DNA of 64,000 bases from Methylocystis sp. KS32. Its GTDB lineage: Bacteria; Pseudomonadota; Alphaproteobacteria; Rhizobiales; Beijerinckiaceae. Made by a program: the position numbers and the translations under genes. Below the pieces are notes generated by a model. It ran no database searches and had not been told where the DNA came from. It saw only the letters and a program-made list of their open reading frames with translations. Below are positions 60,533 through 64,000 of this stretch, one piece after another. The stretch covers positions 434,001 to 498,000 of the forward strand of contig PHSQ01000002.1 in NCBI GenBank assembly GCA_002862095.1, in the 5' to 3' direction. How positions within the stretch are numbered: position 1 is the stretch's first letter; each line of letters begins with the position of its first letter.

Positions 60533-60766
60533 GGGGGTTTAAAAAGCAACATCATAGCATTGCACGGTCGAGCGCTTCGACCTTGGCGCGAGACGTCGGG
60601 CGCGCCCCCAACGATATGCCGCTTTTAGCTCGCGAAAAATCGTGGCGGCGGCGCCATGCGCCACTTTGCGACAGAGGCGGTTCGGCGGCTATCTCACCGC
60701 ATAACCGCTGGCGCAACCTTGCCAGTTAAGGAAGCCACGACCCGAGTTTCCTCGGAACAACGCCGT
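60533..60766. other. tRNA-downstream gap, no gene seen
   Basis: 234 bp after the tRNA. No integrase, and no direct repeat of the tRNA 3' end, was found here or later in the window. Confidence 0.4.
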
Positions 60767-61162
60767 TCAACGGCTCTGCATACGCACGCTTCGCTCTCTC
60801 AGGGAGGCGGAACCGTTACCCGTAGCGGCGGGCGGAAAATCCGCTCGCCTTGGCGAAGCAATGTCCGGCGCCCGCGAAGCTTCGTCGATTGCGCTGCGCC
60901 GCTGGGGCAGCTCCTCGGCGTAGGACTCGACGCGCGTCGCTCGCATTCTGGGCCAATTCGATGGGTTTATCGCGCGACGCAGATTTTCCGAACAGCTGGG
61001 GCAAAGATCGGCGAGAATCTCATAGGCCTGGTTTCCGTTTTCGTGCGCGACGATACGATGCGTCACCCATCCCTTGAGAATATAATCCAGGCTGTGAATG
61101 GTTTCGAGCCCGATATGATCCACGAAGTCGCACCCGTCGCAAATGAATTCAAGCCGTTTCAT
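60767..61162 (-). CDS. Small zinc-binding protein, function unknown
   Basis: A 131-residue protein starting MKRLEFICDGCDFVDHIGLE. CDGC near residue 8 and CPSC near residue 54 give a four-cysteine zinc ribbon pattern (CxxC-x~42-CxxC) around ILKGWVTHRIVAHENGN. The last ~60 residues are basic and disordered. The start used here is an ATG three codons inside a longer frame. Unknown family. Confidence 0.5.
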   Translation of the reverse strand: MKRLEFICDGCDFVDHIGLETIHSLDYILKGWVTHRIVAHENGNQAYEILADLCPSCSENLRRAINPSNWPRMRATRVESYAEELPQRRSAIDEASRAPDIASPRRADFPPAATGNGSASLRERSVRMQSR

Positions 61163-61334
61163 TACATACATCTTTCATTATCGCGGAGCGCCAGCCGCCC
61201 AGCGCCGTTTCGATTTTTGTCTTGACGGTGCTGTTCGGAGCACAAAGCTGTCTAAATTCGCCAATTATTACGAGCGCTTGAATTTGCGCGCGCCAGATTG
61301 AAGCATTCCGCCGTTTCCCTATCGGTTGTCCCAT
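61149..61334 (-). CDS. Possible small protein overlapping the zinc-protein start
   Basis: A 61-residue frame (MGQPIGKRRNASIWRAQIQA then VIIGEFRQLCAPNSTVKTKI) whose end overlaps the next gene by 14 bp in operon fashion. No family recognised and the ribosome site is weak, so treat as tentative. Confidence 0.3.
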   Translation of the reverse strand: MGQPIGKRRNASIWRAQIQALVIIGEFRQLCAPNSTVKTKIETALGGWRSAIMKDVCNETA

Positions 61335-61528
61335 AATGACGCGACCTCCGCCGCCTTTCAAGAGCGCCGGCTAAAATCGTTGCGATAGGGGTTTTTCTCC
61401 TTCGCTTCCCGACGCCAATCCTTCGCTTGGCCTCAAACATCGCATTCGCGCCTTCGCGCCACTATATCCGAATAAGCGCGAGCAATTCCCGCTCGAGCGG
61501 GCGAAGAAGCGCAACGAGGGGACGGATC

Positions 61529-61930
61529 ATGCCGGACATAAACACCGAAAAAGTTTGCTTCGTCATCGTCAAGGCGCGCGAATTGGAATCGGAGGACGAA
61601 GGGATCGAGGCCGACGCCTCCGACGCCGCCGATGATAAATTCGTCAGTGTGTTGACGGAGGCGGCCTATCCCACGATCCATCGCGAGCTGCGCGAATACA
61701 TAGACGCGATGGACGAGGACGAGCAATGCGAGCTTGTGGCCCTTGCGTGGGTTGGCCGCGGAGACTTTAGCGCCGAGGAATGGGACGAAGCCGTCGCTCA
61801 AGCCCGACAAAGGCGCCAAGGCCCAACCTCGAAATATCTGCTCGGCATCCCCTTGCTCGCTTCCTTTCTCGAGGGCGGCTTGGCGGAGTTGGATGAAAGC
61901 TGCGAGGGATACGCGGCCGATCGCCAGTGA
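61529..61930 (+). CDS. DUF3775 protein
   Basis: A 133-residue acidic protein: NTEKVCFVIVKARELESEDE, DRKF-like DDKFVSVL, IDAMDEDEQCELVALAWVGR and a C-terminal KYLLGIPLLASFLEGGLAEL. This order is diagnostic of DUF3775, a short alphaproteobacterial family with no known function. GAGGGGA precedes the ATG. Confidence 0.8.
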   Translation: MPDINTEKVCFVIVKARELESEDEGIEADASDAADDKFVSVLTEAAYPTIHRELREYIDAMDEDEQCELVALAWVGRGDFSAEEWDEAVAQARQRRQGPTSKYLLGIPLLASFLEGGLAELDESCEGYAADRQ

Positions 61931-62326
61931 TTGGCGAAGGTCTGAAATTCTTCCCGGCGTGACCGCTCTTCCGTGTCGAGCGCCGGTATTCTGGGTTACA
62001 AGCGTCGCACGCCCGCGACGCTTGGCGATGTGGTTCTGCGACGGCGCAAGAGCGCTGTGCGCATCGTTATGGCTCGAAGACGGGAGATTGCGCCCGCGGA
62101 CGTTTTAGAATGCGTGCATCTCGTGAGGATTGCTTTCGAAAGCCTCCGGCGTCGCCTCTTTCATGGGATCATGACGCGACCTGAGCCCTGCACCGGAATT
62201 ACCGCGACATGTTCCAAGCTCGCTTTCCGCACAGACGCCCGCGCCCGCGACGATGAAAATGCGTATGAAAGAGCCTCGCGACCGAACGGGCGCTTAAGGC
62301 CCGCGGCCTTGATGACGGTCGCCACG
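61931..62326. other. Intergenic region, nothing recognised
   Basis: 396 bp. Plus-strand frames here are arginine-rich shadows. GGCCGCGGGCC near 62298-62309 could form a weak stem after the cytochrome gene on the minus strand. Confidence 0.35.
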
Positions 62327-62656
62327 CTATTTTTTAGCGAGGCTAACGATGTAGGCGGCGATTGCATCCGTCTCCTCTGGCGTCAGCATGACGTTCGGCA
62401 TGGTTGGATGCGAGGAACGCAAAAATACTTTTATCGAGAGTTCCGTGGTCGACGCCATGCGGCCCACATCCACGAAGCTCGGCGCCTTGTTCTCCGGGCG
62501 TTGCGCGCTCGCGTCAGGCGCGATCTGGTGGCAGGTGGCGCAATACTCCGCGGCAAGCCGAAAACCCGCCGAGGGATCGCTCATCTGGGCCTGGGCGGAA
62601 TGGAAGATCGAGCAACAGACGATCAGACCGCTCGCCGCTATAAGAGCCGCTCTCAT
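62327..62656 (-). CDS. Secreted monohaem cytochrome c
   Basis: A 109-residue protein. The signal peptide (residues 1-23, LIAASGLIVCCSIFHSAQAQ) precedes a single haem site CATCH near residue 39 with later candidate Met ligands in HPTMPNVMLTPEETDAIAAY. It is a class I cytochrome c-type electron carrier. Neighbours give no clear partner. Confidence 0.85.
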   Translation of the reverse strand: MRAALIAASGLIVCCSIFHSAQAQMSDPSAGFRLAAEYCATCHQIAPDASAQRPENKAPSFVDVGRMASTTELSIKVFLRSSHPTMPNVMLTPEETDAIAAYIVSLAKK

Positions 62657-62974
62657 CTCAACCCTCCCGAATTAATTCTAATATGCTATACTCTGAAAAT
62701 TGGCAGGTCCAGTTGCGGCGCCATGCCTGCTTCTCGCGAGCCAGTAAAAAGCCAACCAATCAGCGCGACAGGCGCCAATGTCCCTCCATCCAACCTCATG
62801 ATGTGCTGCTGGAGCGCCTGCGCGGCGCGCGTCGTGATATCCCATTTTCCTCGAGATATCGAGATTGCGGAAATCTCCTGGAGCAGCAAGCTCAGCCGGC
62901 CGTTCTTGAATCGCGACGCAGAAGCGAACGTCTTCTCCCGAGCGATTTAAAGGAAGTCAGAAACGCTCACGCCT
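62657..62974. other. Intergenic region, nothing recognised
   Basis: 318 bp between the cytochrome gene and the TAXI receptor. It includes AT-rich AATTAATTCTAATATGCTATACT at 62671-62693, a plausible promoter for the cytochrome gene. No frame has a convincing start. Confidence 0.35.
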
Positions 62975-64000
62975 TTATCCTGGCGCGGCTCCCAACTCGG
63001 CCCCTTCCCGCGCCTCGCCAGCGTGATTTGCGTTTGGGGTTCGCCGACTGTCGAGCGCACGCCTTGCATGTTCTATCGCTATTGACACCGGCGCGTGATC
63101 CGCCCCTCCGCTCCCCTGCAACAATTGGCTCACGCAGCTTGAGACGATGGCGTGGAACTCACGCTCCAAGGTCGCCAATTCGAGCGGCGTCGCCTTTACG
63201 GCTTCGTCCGCGATTACGAGCAAGCGGAAGACTCTTTGCTGATCGGCCGCCAAGCGCCTGTTTGTAATCAGGCCCGAGGCCACAGCGATCAGCGACCCCA
63301 TCAAACTCAGCGGTATGCCGATGGCGTAAAGATAAGTCTGTAGTTCGTCGAAAAAGCTTTGGTCGCCGTTAGACAAATAGGCGGAGACACCTGGATGGAT
63401 TGGCAAGATTGGGTTTTTTTCTTCAGGGTCGGGCGCCTCGATTTCCCCCGCCAACGGCGTGAGCGCCATCATTTTTCGTTTTGTCTTCAGGATCGAGCGG
63501 GCCAATGCGCCGGCGACGGCGTTGAGCATTCTCATGGGGACAACGAAACGATAGCTGACCGCCACTCCCTTGATATCGTCATCCGGCGTCGCCGGTCGCG
63601 CTTTGAACGCGCCCTTGGGAATGTCGATCTCCTCCAAGCCAGGATACCGCTTGCTGATGGCGTCGCCCTGATCGAGCGCAAGAATTTCGGGGGTCCCTCG
63701 CGTCGCTTTCGCCACCGCGTTGACGACGTCAACCGTCTGCCCTGGTCCGATCGGTCCAACCGCGAAAACGGCGACGGCCCGCTTTTCGCGAAGGGTCGTC
63801 CCAATCTCCTGGAGCGGGACAAAAATCCGCTTCACCGCTCCCGGCGAGACATTAAAATAATTGAGTATCAAGTCGAGAGCCCGCGCGTTTTCCTCCTGGA
63901 CCGGGCCTACCGGAATCACGACGGTTTTGCCTGAAAGCCGCGCGATGTTTTTTATCGGGGAAGCAGGGGGCAGAACCAGCGCCAGCACGTCCCGGCGCAA
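62975..64000 (-). CDS. TAXI-family TRAP transporter solute-binding protein (partial)
   Basis: 341 residues are visible; the N-terminus lies beyond the window end. LVLPPASPIKNIARLSGKTV, ILNYFNVSPGAVKRIFV and FAVGPIGPGQTVDVVNAV belong to the TAXI substrate-binding fold. A membrane helix (YAIGIPLSLMGSLIAVASGL, about 80 residues before the visible C-terminus' tail) and a cytoplasmic helical tail follow, an arrangement seen in membrane-anchored TAXI proteins. The ligand is unknown. Confidence 0.75.
   Translation of the reverse strand: MRRDVLALVLPPASPIKNIARLSGKTVVIPVGPVQEENARALDLILNYFNVSPGAVKRIFVPLQEIGTTLREKRAVAVFAVGPIGPGQTVDVVNAVAKATRGTPEILALDQGDAISKRYPGLEEIDIPKGAFKARPATPDDDIKGVAVSYRFVVPMRMLNAVAGALARSILKTKRKMMALTPLAGEIEAPDPEEKNPILPIHPGVSAYLSNGDQSFFDELQTYLYAIGIPLSLMGSLIAVASGLITNRRLAADQQRVFRLLVIADEAVKATPLELATLEREFHAIVSSCVSQLLQGSGGADHAPVSIAIEHARRALDSRRTPNANHAGEAREGAELGAAPG

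Noticed and set aside
61973-62950. 325-residue plus-strand frame
   Set aside because: It runs antisense through the clear cytochrome c gene and has arginine-rich shadow composition.

Overview
This is GC-rich chromosomal DNA from an alphaproteobacterium, most likely Hyphomicrobiales (Methylocystaceae/Beijerinckiaceae-like). The assignment rests on recA followed by alaS, an alphaproteobacterial LexA box (GAAC-N7-GAAC) before recA, a lipoyl-bearing pyruvate dehydrogenase E1-beta, a cysI cluster carrying DUF2849 and DUF934 genes, and a metal-ligand-less dihydroorotase. No diagnostic metabolic marker such as pmo or mmo lies in the window, so genus is not claimed.

Region 1-6 kb is an accessory, decaying island. 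Five clusters of a small element with ends reading AATTACGGTGACACGCCCGT carry only the first ~40 codons of a REP-associated tyrosine transposase (RAYT). Among them sit an AT-rich DUF6642-like gene, a remnant of a DNA methyltransferase, a ParE/RHH toxin-antitoxin pair, a PIN-like gene cut off by an element, and an intact ECF sigma / zinc anti-sigma / truncated haemoglobin / ferredoxin-reductase operon.

Region 6-23 kb is mostly core: pabB-pabC, a YmdB-type phosphoesterase, an SGNH/GSCFA/glycosyltransferase group, polA, and a tightly overlapping assimilatory sulfate reduction operon (fdx-DUF2849-cysI-DUF934-cysH-cysD-cysN) whose CysN ends in a DUF2061 membrane domain. A perfect palindrome lies in its promoter region.

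Region 23-38 kb holds two ParA-like genes, an aldo/keto reductase, yqgE, a DsbD N-domain protein, a pyruvate dehydrogenase operon (the lipoyl domain is on E1-beta and absent from E2), two metallophosphoesterases (one decayed), tuf and a pseudo-dihydroorotase. Region 38-49 kb has a secreted phosphoesterase, a PLP-enzyme/ATP-grasp convergent pair, proA-nadD, a di-haem peroxidase and an IS110-family (IS1111-type) insertion sequence directly upstream of recA.

Region 49-64 kb has recA, alaS, a 243-bp MITE with a near-identical inverted partner 4 kb away, uspA, a RutE-like nitroreductase, a TPR protein, an Ntn-hydrolase, tsaC overlapping an Anbu-type protease gene, a CAU-anticodon tRNA, small genes, a cytochrome c and a TAXI-type solute receptor cut by the window end.
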